From: Ixodes scapularis
Lineage: Eukaryota > Arthropoda > Arachnida > Ixodida > Ixodidae
Length of the DNA stretch: 64,000 bases
Assembly: GCF_016920785.2 (NCBI RefSeq)
Contig: NW_024609880.1
Span: 48,508,296-48,572,295, forward strand
Direction: 5' to 3'
In this document: positions 1 through 11,924 of the stretch, piece by piece
Layout of the letters: every line of letters starts with the position of its first letter
Numbering within the stretch: position 1 is the stretch's first letter
Notes under the pieces: generated by a model
The model's database searches: none
What the model was told of the DNA's origin: nothing
What the model saw: the letters and a program-made list of their open reading frames with translations, nothing else
Program-made: the position numbers and the translations under genes

Positions 1-546
1 CAGGCTGAAGTTGAGCTAGTTGGTACATAATTTAGGTAAATGGTCAGCTAGAACGAGATGGGCAAACACAGACAGGGAGAAACAGAGACATGCACACCGC
101 TGACTATCAACTAAGACTTTATATTTCTTCTTCATCACTGTGACCCACAAATTCACACCTAAAGTAATGCCAATGAATGACCCTAAATCCTTACAGTACA
201 CTACTAAATCAAAATACTGATTAAATAATATTAAATTAAAATTGAAACTAATTAATTACATTAAATTATTAATTATTACTTTTGGTCCAACCCACAGACC
301 ACCGCCGAAACATATCCCTCCTAGTCCCTTTCACGGCGCCGTGCCACACTGCAAAAACTGCCTCTGCAGCTAATGAGATTGTGGAAAGAGCCCATAAGAA
401 CAGCGAAAAACAAGCTAGTGACTAAACATGAGTATTGATCATGAGCCAGAATATGTGACGTTCTGAGTGAATACTCTGGAGCATGAGAGAACATCAAGTT
501 ATTAGCTAAACGATATTTGAGTCTTACTGCGAGCTCAATGAGACCA

Positions 547-640
547 AAAGCCGGTTCACACACAAAGTCAGAGCTGAGTCAGCGCCACTGTCAGCGCAGC
601 TGAGTTAGCGCTGCGTTGTGTGAATAGGCTAAAAAAAGGC
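547..640. repeat. Short inverted-repeat element (MITE-like)
   Basis: GCCGGTTCACACACAAAG near 550 and its imperfect inverse TTGTGTGAATAGGCT near 620-634 bracket an internally repetitive CAGCGC/GCTGAG core. Ends are approximate. The surrounding 1-1078 region shows no exon I can support. Confidence 0.45.
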
Positions 641-1078
641 GCTGTCACATACAGCGGAGCGGAGATCTAGAGCGCTGAATTGATAGTATAAAGACAGTGC
701 TGTGTAAAGTCTCCTGACACTTGTTTTTACAAGTCACGACAACCTCTACAAATGGCAAAGGACACTCCGCTGGAACATATGGCGTCATTCAGTTCAGCCC
801 TCTGGTGTGCGCCGCCATTCGCTTCCTAAACCTGCACCGTCACGAAGTCGGCGCTTCAAAAAGTGTCGCTACTTGTAGGAAGCTCTTATCTAGGAACTTT
901 AGTGATGCACCCAAGGACGTTTGAATGCGGCTTGGGCGCATCTGTGAACGGACCTTCACTCTGTGTTCGCTCGTTTAGCTTTCTGAAACCACATCTCTAT
1001 TTGCTTCTGTCACCATTGCGACGATCGCCGACGTTCGGCCGTCACACGAGTGCGAGATCTCTCTTTGTTGTTGGTCAG

Positions 1079-1209
1079 ATGCGTGCAGGACGTCTGTGGA
1101 TGCGACTCCGGCGGAGACTGCGAGTGCTTGTGCACCAACATTGCGGCCTACGCCCACGAGTGCGCGGCCCAAGGCGTCCCTGTCAAGTGGAGGTCGCAAA
1201 CGCTGTGCC
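1079..1209 (+). CDS. Exon 1 of window: end of a C8 domain
   Basis: The exon translates to a segment rich in paired cysteines, with CVQDVCGCDSGGDCECLC, then AAYAHECAAQGV and VKWRS. This is the characteristic C-terminal half of the C8 domain that follows VWD domains in VWF, mucins and hemocytin. The acceptor AG is at 1077-1078 and the donor GTGAGT at 1210. The exon starts with one base of a split codon and ends with one base of the next. The VWD domain and first half of C8 are expected upstream of the window. Confidence 0.85.
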
Positions 1210-1552
1210 GTGAGTGCCGGAAATTGTCCATACCCCTTCGGATTCTCTGTGCTTCACACGAGGGATTTCAAGGACTGTGACAATAGCGAATATGCCGAAA
1301 AATCGCCTCCAATGCTATCATTTCTGACGCGTCTTTATGTGTTTTACGTGGAACTTAGACGCGATGTACAGGTTGTTAATTCCCGAGAGCTATTAGGGCG
1401 TAAAAACAAACTCGTGTAAATACACCAATAAACTAAGTGTAATGGAATTTTTCGCACAGGCGTTTTTATGCGGACAATTTATCACACTCAAATTTTATAA
1501 GTATAAGCTAAAAGAAAAAATAAAAAATGTTTTTTTTTTCTTTTTTTATATT

Positions 1553-1740
1553 TGGGGAGGAAAACGGCAAAATCCGTCTGGTTGATGCTGCTACTCACAG
1601 ATGGCGCAACATAAATCAATCACGTGAAAAGTCTTCTTTGAGATGGATACCCGAAAGCAGATCCAGCAGATCCGAGTGTGCGTGATTTCATCTATGAGTA
1701 TAGGAGCGTCAACCAGACAATTTTTGCCGTTTTCTTCTCT
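1553..1740. mobile_element. Palindromic MITE
   Basis: Left arm AAAACGGCAAAATCCGTC and right arm CAATTTTTGCCGTTTT, with the adjoining TGGTTGATGCT/AGCGTCAACCA, form an inverted repeat of about 180 bp. It lies in the intron between exons 1 and 2, next to two A- or T-rich tracts. Confidence 0.65.
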
Positions 1741-2021
1741 GCGCATAAAAAAAATAAAAAAATAAAAAAATACAGAACAGAGTATTTTCAAGCTTGAAGT
1801 TTTTCTTTTCCTGAAGCTCATAAAATTTGAGTATGATAAATGTACGACCAAAAGACACGGCTGTGAAAAGTTTTAATGCACGCCGTTCGTTGGTTTCTGT
1901 ATTATATATTTTGTACTACCAAGTAGTGCTCGAGAACACCCCGTGTAAGCTGTAGGGAACGTTTCCCAGAAACAGAAAATTGGTTGGTTAATTCCTGGGT
2001 ATTCTTTGTTTTTGTCTGTGT

Positions 2022-2400
2022 TAAAATGAAAGCCGTTTACAACTCCTTGTGACGCCGAGGGCAGCTCTTGAGGACGAGGAAGGAAGGGTACTGAGGGGAG
2101 GGTATACCCCTCCTCCCTCCTCCTCGCCTCCTCTTCCTGCGTGCTACTCGTCCCTCCGAGCGGCGTCGATGTAACCGTGAGGTCACGTGACCCTCGTGAC
2201 GTCGCGCGATCCTCGTGACCTCACGGGGGTCACGTGACGTTACCGGGGCCACGTGGCCTCATGGGGGTCAGGTGATTTCACGGGGGTCACGTGACGTCAC
2301 CGGAGTTACGTGATTGGCGGGGGTCACGTGACCTCACGGTTACGCCGACGGCGACGTTGCTCGAGCCAGAAACGGGCGCCGAAGAGCTGCGCTCTGAAAA
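2022..2400 (-). mobile_element. Conserved-end, variable-core element, copy 1
   Basis: Read on the minus strand, this copy begins with the palindrome AGAGCGCAGCTCT and a CGTCGCCGTCGGCGTAACCG head. It ends with a GGAGTTGTAAACGGCTTTCA tail. Both match the copies at 14264 and 38761. The core (about 2160-2335) is a degenerate tandem repeat built around CACGTGAC and GTCACGTGACC. No coding sequence is visible. Confidence 0.7.
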
Positions 2401-2835
2401 AAGGTATTGTAACATGGTGAATTAAAGTGCAGAAGTACTGGGGTAGCCGGAAGAACTATGCAGACAGTAAAGCGCTACAGCATTAATACATCGACACACT
2501 TTTTGGTAAAATGTAAAACAACGATTTTGGACAGGTCGTCATTTGGTAACGCTAGCTGCTCGAGCGTTTTTATGGTAGCGTTAGGATACACGCCTTCACA
2601 AAACTTGTTATAGGATGTATCAGTGCAATAAAATGCCTGCTGGCGCACATAAGCTGAAACGTCAAACGGTACACTTGCCGCGAAAGATCTCCGATTTCTC
2701 ATCCGCGGTCACTGGTGGTTGAAGCTCTTCAGCGACCCTCAGATCGACACGAAATGAATAGTCGTCTATGGGAAAACTCTATTGCAATCTGATTCGTTTC
2801 GTCTCTATTCTGTCCGTTGTTCCCGCCTCAAACAG

Positions 2836-3136
2836 CTATTCAGTGCGACACCGAGTGCTCCGAATACGACGCCTGCATGCCCGGATGTCCCCCCAAGACT
2901 TGCGAAACGCTCAGCGTGTCCGGAAGACTGGAGGAACTCTGCGGCAACGGGACCACGTGCCAGGAGGGATGCAGGCCCAAGCCCTGTCCCCCCGGCTACG
3001 TGTTCGACAACGAACGAGACATGAACTGCGTGCGCGAAGCGCACTGCAAGGTGCCCTGCAAGGAGATCTACGGGAAGCTCTACCTGGAAGGAGAACGCAT
3101 CACAGACGAGAGGATTGCCGAGCCTTGCGAATCCTG
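2836..3136 (+). CDS. Exon 2: TIL-type cysteine-rich module
   Basis: The exon opens with IQCDTECSEYDACMPGCPP and continues with repeated Cys-Pro motifs (GCRPKPCPPGYVFD, HCKVPCKEIYGKLY), ending in PCES. This spacing matches a trypsin-inhibitor-like (TIL) domain, which normally follows C8. The two leading bases complete the split codon left by exon 1, giving Pro before the first Ile. The donor is GTGAGG at 3137 and the last two bases (TG) join exon 3 to make a Cys codon. An alternative upstream start is unnecessary because the phase fits exactly. Confidence 0.87.
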
Positions 3137-3479
3137 GTGAGGGCACTCTCACTCGCACCACTCTCAGTTCTCCTTCAGGCTGTCCAGTCACTCTGCTCGT
3201 ACATCGTACAAAAGATAAGGTGTTCCCTGCAGACATGATGAGAGAATCGTCTGCGTACATTCTTCAATCATGACGCGTGTTCGAATCCCTGTTTGCCTCA
3301 TATGTTCGTATGCTTCGAGCTTTTTTGCAGATCGTTTTTGTATGACCATTGTGACCGTCACACAAGGGAGAAACATGCCTCAGGCGGAGTTTGCAGATTG
3401 TCTTTCGTATGATGGGGGGTATTAGCTGTTTTACCTTATTGCGTATCATAGATTTCCAGGTGGCATTAGAGATTAAAAA

Positions 3480-3634
3480 TTTTTAGGGAACTGTTTTTGC
3501 ACATCTGATACTGTTCGATGGGCCGTCCGGTACGAACTGCGCATGTAGGAGTCTTCTGCCATAGCGCATGCGCAGTTCGTACTGGAGGGCCCATCGTACC
3601 GTATCGGATGTGCAAAAACGTTTCCCTAAAACTC
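3480..3634. mobile_element. Palindromic MITE, family A copy 1
   Basis: The arms TAGGGAACTGTTTTTGCACA and TGCAAAAACGTTTCCCTA enclose GTACGAACTGCGCATG and its inverse, so nearly the whole element folds on itself. A second member is at 36387-36551. Confidence 0.75.
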
Positions 3635-3748
3635 TCTATTATAGTTATGAGTGGCCACCGTACGTTAAATACTTAATGATTATGGTCTGCGAACCACTGG
3701 GCCTCCGTCCACATGTATACGTTTTGACTTATTTGTCGGTCGCAACAG

Positions 3749-4101
3749 CTTCTGCCAGGGCGGCTCCCTCGTGTGCAAGGGCCATCCATGTCCGAACACG
3801 GAGACTCCGCCGACCATCGACTGCAGCTCTAGTGGATGGACGCCTTGGCTCAATCCCCCGGCAAAGGCTTCTGGAGACTTCGCACTCTTGGGAGATCCGA
3901 AGTTCGCGTCTCTGTACAGTGGCTACTGCGGACCTCGGAGCGTCGTGGACATAGAGTGCCGCGTCACTCCCTCGGGAGTTGCTGCCATGAAGGCGGGACA
4001 AAGCGTCACTTGCGAACTGCCCCGGGGACTGGCGTGTTACCACAGGGACCAGGCCGAGGGGACTTGCCTCGATTACGAAGTTCGACTATTGTGCGACTGT
4101 G
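3749..4101 (+). CDS. Exon 3: VWC-like end plus WxxW domain 1
   Basis: The first base completes the Cys codon from exon 2, giving CFCQGGSLVCKGHPCP, the end of a TIL/VWC-like unit. A short linker leads to SGWTPWLNPP, then GDFALLGD, DIECRV, VTCELPRGLACY and DYEVRLLCDC. This is a complete WxxW domain of the Mucin2/CILP type (about 90 residues) encoded in one exon, with the diagnostic W-T-P-W. The donor GTGAGT at 4102 follows the last base of the exon, which is one base of a codon. Confidence 0.88.
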
Positions 4102-5135
4102 GTGAGTGGATCGGGGGGGTTACCTTTTATAGAAAAGCTAAAGTGGTTCTTGAAAACATTTTTTTTTTTCTCAAATAAATCACCCTTTTAGTTTCCCTTT
4201 AAGGCTTTTTTTACTGAATGAACGAGTCGTGTTTTCGAGGCGAGATTCAGTATCAACCCCCGACCATTGCAATCCCTCACTATTGCATTGCAACATTACC
4301 ATAATCTCCTGATCTTTTGAGCAGTAAAAGTGCTCTTTGAAGTTCAGTCATGATTAAGAGACACCGGTGCACTTGTTTGCGGCAATCAGCTTTCGAGGTG
4401 CACGTATTTTACATGCATAAAACAGTTCTGTCCCAGTTCATCAAGAAGCAGAACAACGCAGAGCCAGAGAGCAATTATTCGAGCGCGATCATTTTTAGAG
4501 AAATGTTGACGCTGGACGTCGCACATTTCTTTGCCACACATATCTACTCCTCGTGCGCAATTGACGATGGCATTCTTTACGTTCGATGCCGCGGACACAT
4601 CCTACTTGAAGATTGTTTTGTTTTCCATCAGAATATATGCTGCACACCTAATAACAACATTTTCATTCGACAGTACGCGCAACAATTAAAATGTTCTTCT
4701 CGGCTATTGGCATCCAGAATGGCACTCATTAGTTCTCAGGTTATACGGGACGGCATGTTGTGTATTTCGGTGGCCGGGCGGACTTTAATTGTCTGCCCAT
4801 TATCTAACCCGCACTGCAATGGCTTTAATTTTTACCGTCAATATAGTTTTTAAAGTGCCATGAAATGGCCTTAGTCTCGGGGAAATCTACTATGAAGAAC
4901 TATAATTTTTTTTTCGGGCGTTTGACGTGGTAATCTATTATGCCATTAAAACTCACGAAAGCTGCAGCTTGATCCAACTGTAGGGGATGCTACTATGTTG
5001 TTGTTTTTTTTAATTCGTGTAGTATTTACATTTTTGCTTATCATAATGTTTACACGAACACCGACATTAAAAATCAGATAAATTAAAAAGAGAAACCGTC
5101 CAGGTGATCCAAATCTTTATGTTCACACTCGGCAG
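4102..5135 (+). other. Intron 3
   Basis: Intron between the exons for WxxW domains 1 and 2. It has T-rich tracts near 4160 and 5000 and a polypyrimidine acceptor. A 167-codon open frame (4350-4853) has no recognisable domain. Nothing else is supported. Confidence 0.6.
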
Positions 5136-5600
5136 ATTCATCCGACAACGGAATTACGACCACGGCAACAACTACCACGGACCGCTCTAGGATAGGAGGA
5201 GGCTCGTCAGAGACAACCACAGCGACCTTCACGCACTACATGAACGACAAGCAAACCACAAGCGTTGACGATGGCGGACGAGGGCAGAGACCGACCGAAG
5301 CGCCTTCAGTATTGTGCGTTCCTCACTGGACCGACTTCTACAACACCGATAGCCCGGACATCGGCGACGGAGACGTGGAGGCCCTCGAAGACATCAGAAA
5401 GGATTACGCCGTCTGTGATGGCGGCCCGATCGGGGATGTAGAGTGCAAGGCGACTGTGGGCGGAAAGTTTGTGGACTACAGGGAAACGGAAGACGTGGGC
5501 GTCAAGTGCTCCAAGGACACCGGTCTGGTCTGTCTCAACTGGCTTCAGTCGAAGGGAAAAGTCTGCCAGGACTACGCAGTGCGCTTCTTCTGCCAGTGCG
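5136..5600 (+). CDS. Exon 4: Thr-rich linker plus WxxW domain 2
   Basis: The exon begins with a Thr/Ser-rich stretch (TTTATTTTDRS and SSETTTATFTH), likely O-glycosylated. It continues to CVPHWTDFYNTDSPD, GDVEALED, GDVECKA, VKCSKDTGLVCLNW and DYAVRFFCQC. That is a second single-exon WxxW domain, but the second Trp of the signature is Phe (W-T-D-F). The acceptor AG at 5134-5135 and donor GTGAGT at 5601 give a symmetric phase 1-1 exon of 465 bp. Confidence 0.86.
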
Positions 5601-5717
5601 GTGAGTTCGCTTTTTCCGAGTGACCGCCATTGCTGTGGTTCTTTTGAGCCCACCTTGCGAAAGAAGCTTAATATCAGGTGTTGTATACACCTCAGACGAT
5701 AGGTTACTCTGCCAACC

Positions 5718-6873
5718 ATAGAGTTATTATAATGTACGCTAGAGGTTCAACTGGCGCTAGTGTCTATGCGACTTCCGTGACGCAAATTGAAGCAGACAGC
5801 AACCAGTCTACTTTTGCGCTGCTCCTGTGCATTCCTATGGGAAAATGCGCGTGCATTCTGTTTCTTTGCCGGAAAATAACACGGAACACTTTGGTTATTT
5901 GGATCGTACCGAATAGTATACACCTTGATTAACACTGTAAAAGTGTAATTGCTTTAGTTAGCGCATTTTTCTTCATCAGTGAACGATGTTTAACTTCGCT
6001 ACATTTCAGTCCAAAACGTGTGTTCCGCAGCAGGTGTGTGAAAACAAACGACGATTCAAAGCAAAATTACAATCGAAAGGAATATAGAGTGTGTTCAAGG
6101 CTCGCCAGCATTCGGGTGACGCTTTTATATAGTGATAATATGCCAGTCCTGTCACTATATGAAAATGACCCCGTCGTGCATGAGCGGATAAAAACATTCA
6201 AACCGTAGAGAATAAAGTCCGTAGGTTATGAAAGATGTCTCTTCGTATTGTTTTTTGTGCCGGGCAGCTTTTATCGGGCACTTGGGCTCAAAGATTTCGA
6301 GCATGCGGGTGATATTTTGAACGTAGAACGAATATCATCTTCGCTCAGAGCAGAAAGAATAAAGCGGTACTTACTTATTTAAAATCGGAATAGATTACGT
6401 GGCCTTCAATTTATTTTGATCGTACATGCACAGGTATTTACTGATCCAGTGTTACTGCGTAGTTCTTGCCGTCTCCCTGAATTTCCAGATGTTTTTTCGT
6501 TCGTTTGTCACGTGTATCCCTCATGCTGAAAAGCGCCGACGTCGTGTTCGCGCTAACAGTGTCCGACGGTGCACATAAATACACGTACGAAGCCGTTTTA
6601 GCACCGTTTTTAATGCGATAAATTTGAAAGAAAAACGCCGTAACTGACCAATTTTTTCGTCGGCCTGACTGAGAAATGTTCTAAGCTACCTAGTACGTTC
6701 GAATTATTTGCGATATTTGCTCTTATGATCGAGCGCAGGGAGAAAATGCACTCACTTTTTCCCATAGGAATGCATTACCGGAAGCCAATTTTGGACTGGT
6801 TGCTGTCTGCTTCAATTTGCGTCAGCACACTAGCGCCACTTGAACCTCTAGCGTACATTATAATAACTCTATG
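5718..6873. mobile_element. Fold-back element, arms of about 160 bp
   Basis: The left arm, starting ATAGAGTTATTATAATGTAC, recurs inverted at about 6725-6873, ending in GTACATTATAATAACTCTAT. Shared internal sequence includes GCTGTCTGCTTCAATTTGCG (inverse on the left). The middle (about 5880-6720) has no coding sequence I recognise. Confidence 0.7.
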
Positions 6874-6944
6874 CTGCCAATATCTTGTGATATTGACTGA
6901 GTATGAAGGATTCTATGCATATTCTTTAAGGTTCACCAAAGTGT

Positions 6945-7432
6945 TTTTAGATCATCGTTTTATGATAATAACTCAGTCTACACGCTCTAAGCATACAAAA
7001 AAAAAATAATAAATTACATTCATGCACGGCCGATTTGCATAATAAAAAAAAAAGCGATCAAAGATAGCGACACTTACCGTTGTCGCAGAATGACAGATGG
7101 CGCTACCGAACTTTGGTGAATATGGTCCAACGACGGACGGCGCTTGTCGGCCACTCGCGAGCGATGGGTTCCCGCGTGGACAAGCGGCCGACCAATCCCG
7201 CTCGTCCACGCGGGAGCCCATCACTCGCGAGTGGCTGACAAGCGCCGTCCGTCGTTCGAGCATATTCACCAAAGTTCGGTAGTGCCGTCTGCCATTCCGC
7301 GACAACGGTGAGTGTCGCTATCTTTGATGGCTTTTTTATTATATATTTGGCCACGCCTGAATGTAATTTCGTGTTTTTCAGAATGCTTAGATCTCGTAGA
7401 CTGTGTTGTGACAATAAAACGATGGTCTAAAA
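6945..7432. mobile_element. Long near-perfect palindrome (MITE)
   Basis: The arms pair from TTTTTAGATCATCG / CGATGGTCTAAAAA inward through GATAGCGACACTTACCGTTG and GGCGCTTGTCGGCCACTCGC to a centre near 7190. The element is about 490 bp and almost entirely self-complementary, with A-rich tracts that differ between arms. Confidence 0.8.
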
Positions 7433-7776
7433 AAAAAAACGCATCTCCACGTGGTGAATGATGTTGATTGGGGCGAAGCTCTGGTGGTGCTTGTCTGCGT
7501 AGACGCTGAGCCGCAGCATGCCGAGCCTTTCGTTCGTTTTCATCCATGTCAGAAAGAGAATGTGTGGTATGGAACGTGGTTATATGCGCATTTGGCCACA
7601 GCGCCCTCTCGTCTATAAACGTTGAGTCAATGCATGCAAAGTTTAACGCGATTATATACGCATTTGACCGCAGCGCCATCTCCTGTATAGACGTTGAGCG
7701 GCTGCATGCAACGTTTCATCCCTGACATCCCCAGCTCTTGAGTTACCACCACATCTCAGAGCCCCCTACTCGTCCC

Positions 7777-7841
7777 GCAGTCGTGGCCGAGTGGTTAAGG
7801 CGATGGACTAGAAATCCACAGGTTCGATCCTGTCGACTGCG
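7777..7841 (+). tRNA. tRNA-Ser(AGA)-like gene or pseudogene lacking the variable arm
   Basis: GCAGTCG at the 5' end pairs with CGACTGC at the 3' end. The D-arm GCCGAGTGGTTAAGGC, anticodon loop CTAGAAA (anticodon AGA) and T-arm GGTTCGATCC are clear. A normal tRNA-Ser has a long variable arm; here the anticodon stem runs straight into the T-arm, and the T-loop is one base short. It is therefore probably a pseudogene or SINE-related copy, although A and B boxes remain. Confidence 0.6.
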
Positions 7842-8162
7842 CAAACATTTCTTCTTTTTTTCCATCATTTTCTTTTCGCCCTCCACGACCACGTGAGCAC
7901 GTGAGCTCACGAGCACGATCACGAGCACCAGCAAGATTGATGTGAGCACGGACGCCGGACAGACAAGGCTAGACCCCCTAAGGAGCTTCGCCCCTAAAAC
8001 ACTTCGGTGCCCCTCTAAGGGCACCAAGGACACGCAGACATCTATAGAAACGCAAGCATCTGAATTTGCAATCGTTCGTCATCGTTTTGTTTCCTACTTT
8101 GCACTCAGCTATTCATATTCCAAGTTTGTTCAAACATTCGTAAAGGAGGATGCCTCGATGTA

Positions 8163-8605
8163 CAGGGTGTCACAAAAGAAAATTTACACGGTCTTTTTCA
8201 CCGCAAAAATAAACTAGGCATCGCCGAACGCTCATTCTCCGCCCAAAGGTAGAGCTAGAGGTCACAACCAGATGCCAAAGTTTCAGCCCGATCCGATAAC
8301 TCAATCAAAAGTTATAAGTGATTTTCTGAAAATTTCAATGGGAAAATGGAGCCCATTTTCGCCCGTTTTCGGTTTCTGGTGCCATAGAGCCCCATGTGTT
8401 TGAAAACGCCGTCGGCCGCCATTTTTCCATTGAAAATTTCAGAAAATCACTTATAACTTTTGATTAAGTTATCGAATCGGGCTGAAACTTTGGCATCTGA
8501 TTGTGACCTCTAGCTCTACCTTTGGGGGGAGAATGAGCGTTCGGCGACGCCTAGTTTATTTTTGCGGTAAAAAAGAACGTGTAAATTTTCATTTGTGACA
8601 CCCTG
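8163..8605. mobile_element. Mariner-like MITE flanked by TA
   Basis: Termini are CAGGGTGTCACAAA and TTTGTGACACCCTG, each beside TA, the insertion target of Tc1/mariner elements. The inverted arms are about 190 bp and include GCCGAACGCTCATTCTCC and CTTATAACTTTTGATT. It is non-coding. Related copies lie at 18851 and 55622. Confidence 0.8.
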
Positions 8606-9218
8606 TACTTACACGTAAGGGCATTGCTACTAGGGGCGAGCTTCCTTGCGCCGCACGCGCCGAGCGAGCAAAGATAGTGGTGATAGCTTGCAGCGCACTA
8701 AGAAGCGCACTGTCGAATCTTGGGGAGCGCCGAGCGAAGGGCGTAAACGCATCGGAGTAGGCCACGCACCCTCGTCCCGAGGCTCACTTCCAGGCATGGC
8801 AGCCTGTACCACGAGCCACGCGCTCCTCTGTTCGCATTTCATTTTTTCCCGAGAGTACAACTCAGATTAAGCGGCCTGGCCACCGATCTCTAATACAGAA
8901 TTACTTCGCGAAAACGTATAGGGAGTATTCACTGGGCGGCCATATCCGTGTGCGCTGCTGCTGAGCGCGTGCTGACGGCGAGCTTCCGCAGTCCTTTTGG
9001 AGCGTGCATTTAGCACCGTCAAGGTTGCCGGTCTTAGCAGGCTATTAATGTGAGCTTGTTCTGAGTATGCGCTGTAAACATCGCCCTCAAATGTGGCGTC
9101 CAGTGAATACCTCCTATGGCCTTCTGCGTTCTGCTTCTGCAGTGCTCTTATTTCGTGTTGAACACAGAGAAACAAACGTTAGGTTATGCTGAAGTTTTTT
9201 TTTTATGTTTGTTTTTAG

Positions 9219-9254
9219 GAAATACCCAGCAAGGGATGACAACGGAAGCAATAG
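9219..9254 (+). CDS. Exon 5: 36-bp linker microexon (candidate)
   Basis: A strong polypyrimidine tract with AG ends at 9218. A GTGAGT donor follows at 9255. The 36 bases read GNTQQGMTTEAIG with the flanking split codon, in phase 1-1 like the other linker exons. It would add 12 residues of Thr-containing linker between WxxW domains 2 and 3. Because it is so short, the evidence is only the splice-site quality and the matching phase. Confidence 0.6.
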
Positions 9255-11137
9255 GTGAGTGTTCAACATTTTAGTAAATTTTAATTTCAAAGGTACGCCC
9301 CATGAATGTTTAAACAGAGGGGTGTTGGGTTACTCAGAAACAGCGATACATCTCTGCTGCAGAGGACAAATTTGGCCAGGGCCGTGCCACTACAAACCTG
9401 ACGTGTCTGTGGCTCACCACGCAATAACTGCTAGGTAAACAGGAGAACGCCAGTGTGACTGTCATTTATATTAAAAAAATGAGGGGTGGCACTAAGACTC
9501 ATAATTAATTATTCCCTGTCTACAGGGCAATATTTCACTCCAAATGTTTCAGAGCTGCCGCTTGTCAAACCACGATCACTGGATGGCAGCACGTTTGCTG
9601 CGATGATCTAGCAACCGTGGTTAAACAAAGCCGCCAAACTCACGAAAATTGCAAAACCATATAAATATTTTGAACAATGCACAAGAAACCATGATGAATT
9701 ATACCTGAGCTTGTGGTCAGAAAAGTAAAACATAAAAATAGTTGAGACAGAAAGATGAACGAGGCTGCATCTTGACTAAGACTGTTTGATGTTTGCCTTT
9801 TTCTACCACAGTTTCAGGTGTAATTCATTATGCTTAACCTTTATCAGCTCGCCCTGCACGCTTACTAATGTTTTTCCCGCCAATGCACAAAACTCTAGAC
9901 ATGGCTGCTACAGAATTGTCATGTTGTATCTTGCCCATGTGAGACGTAAAACAAGCTTGTGGATCATTCTTTAATGTTGGCAGTTCACGGAAAGCTGCCC
10001 ATGTCTGACAGAGGTTTGACTGCATTCAGTTTAAAGCCTACGTATAATTTAAGTAATTCAAAAGATAAAAAAAATTAAAACCTACAAAAAGAAAAGCAAA
10101 CAAAGGTAGATCCGATTTGCTTCGGTTTTGTTTAGTTTGATTGAGATGTAAAGCAAGGAAACAACACAGCTACAAACGTCCTATTTCACACGTGAGCAGC
10201 TTTTAATTGGAAAGCATTAACTGGTCTCATGGAGCAAGCCGCGCCAAACGGCACCTTAAATCCTCTCTCCAAATGAAGCCAGCTCCCAGCTATGAAACCA
10301 GGCGAAAAGTTAGCCAACGGCACCTAAATTCCCCGACCCCAAAGGAGTGGGCTAAAACTGATGGATTTTCGGCTTCGGTCCCATTGGCCGGCGCGCGTCG
10401 ACGAGGCACCCATTGGCCGCTGCGCGTCAGTTTCCAAGACCGCTCACCCCATGGCGCTGCGTGTCCGTCAGCGCGCCGCTCGTCCAAGGTTAGTGCGGCC
10501 AGGAGAGCGCACGCGCCGACCGGTGACGAAAAGTACGCAGCAGACGAAACAAGGGAGCGGACGAGCGGCGTGCATGGTTTCGCATTCACAACTCATAAGA
10601 AGTGCTTAGGTGTACCTCGAGCCTTTTATTTCTTTGGTTGTTTTATTAACCTCTAGTCGGCACAGGCTTTATTTTGCATCAAACGCTAAGTGCTCGGCAG
10701 GCTGAAAGCTATATATTGGGTCTCAAGCAATAGGCTCCAAATTACGCGCACTGAAATTCTTCTAACTGGCCGACGAAGCTTATCGTTCCAGATTTTGTGT
10801 TCCTCAGACTCTCATATTATAATTTATATTTTAATTTTATCAGTGCCGAACAAACTTTTAAATACACCCCCCCCCCCCCTCCTTCCCCGGCAACATCATG
10901 CTGCAACCACGCCGAAGGAATCGCAGTTCACCCAGACTCTACATTTCCCGAACTACACTGGCCCTTTCATTCGAACAACTCGCCTTTGTTTTATTTTGCT
11001 GTTGACCAGAGTGTCATCTTAAAACCACTTGGCTTTTAAGTTAGCTGTTTATACACGACCTGAGTTCAACACTACGCAGCTGTTTCAGTCCAAACTCAAC
11101 GTTAATATATGTTTTCCTGGCCTTGCTTACGATTTAG
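9255..11137 (+). other. Intron 5
   Basis: The intron holds simple tracts (poly-C at 10867-10879) and an unrecognised GC-rich stretch at 10200-10600 in which a 'CCAACGGCACCT' motif occurs twice. A 149-codon open frame there (10207-10656) shows no domain. Confidence 0.5.
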
Positions 11138-11282
11138 TTCCTTCTCGGGAACCGGGCGATGGGACTGAGACCGGTACGAGCGGCGGTGCTGCCTGCATTC
11201 CCGGATGGTCTCCGTTCTTCGACTTCGACAACCCCAGCAGCGGAGAGGGGGACATCGAGTCTCCAGACGACTACGCGGAAAA
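11138..11282 (+). CDS. Exon 6: N-terminal part of WxxW domain 3
   Basis: After the acceptor (AG at 11136-11137) the exon reads VPSREPGDGTETGTSGG, then ACIPGWSPFFDFDNPSS and GDIESPDDYAEK. This is the first third of a WxxW domain, with W-S-P-F replacing the second Trp. The GTACGG donor at 11283 leaves two bases of a Lys codon, which exon 7 completes. Open frame beyond the donor to 11400 is intron reading and loses the domain pattern. Confidence 0.8.
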
Positions 11283-11924
11283 GTACGGCATCACGTTCAC
11301 AACTTTGTATGCGTTTAATTCTGCACTGACAAGACGTAATCTCCGTTTGAGTAGATATACCACCTTCGTACGAGTTCGCAAGGCAGCGAAACATCCTTGA
11401 ATGTAATATATTAAAAGCGGCGTTGTACGAAACGGCGGATCGCGTTCCTTGTAGGAGAAACGAAGGAACGTCACCGTTCCATCTGCGTCGTTGGAACATG
11501 AACGGAAACTCGTCGTGACGTCAAAAGGAGCGGCGTTCCCTTTTTTTTTATCTGCAATTTTATCCGAATTTAGTAGGTACTTAAGCTTCTTGTTATCGAC
11601 TATTCTAACCTGCGACTCTAAGGGGTAGGAAAATGTCCAAGAGATAGTCGAGATTAAAAAAAGAACTGGAACAGATGTGATCATGGTGACTTGATAGTTC
11701 GATGCGGATATTTTCACTTGCTCGCTATATTTTATCTACGTATTATCCAGTACGATGTAACGACCCGTTGCAATCTTAGAAACGTATCGGAAACGCGTTC
11801 CTTTCGAACCTTTCCCACCTGTACCAGGAACTCGTTCAAAGATTGAAAAGGAACGAGGAACAAGCTTTCGTTCCTGTTCTAGAAGAACTTGTGCACTACT
11901 GATTGAAAGGACTTTTCGCGTTGT

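Noticed and set aside
4350..4853. 167-codon open frame on the plus strand
   Set aside because: It lies inside intron 3, has no recognisable domain, low-complexity-free but gene-unlike composition, and splicing from exon 3 to exon 4 is in phase without it.
10207..10656. 149-codon open frame on the plus strand in intron 5
   Set aside because: No domain; the GC-rich stretch is open in several frames on both strands, as expected by chance.
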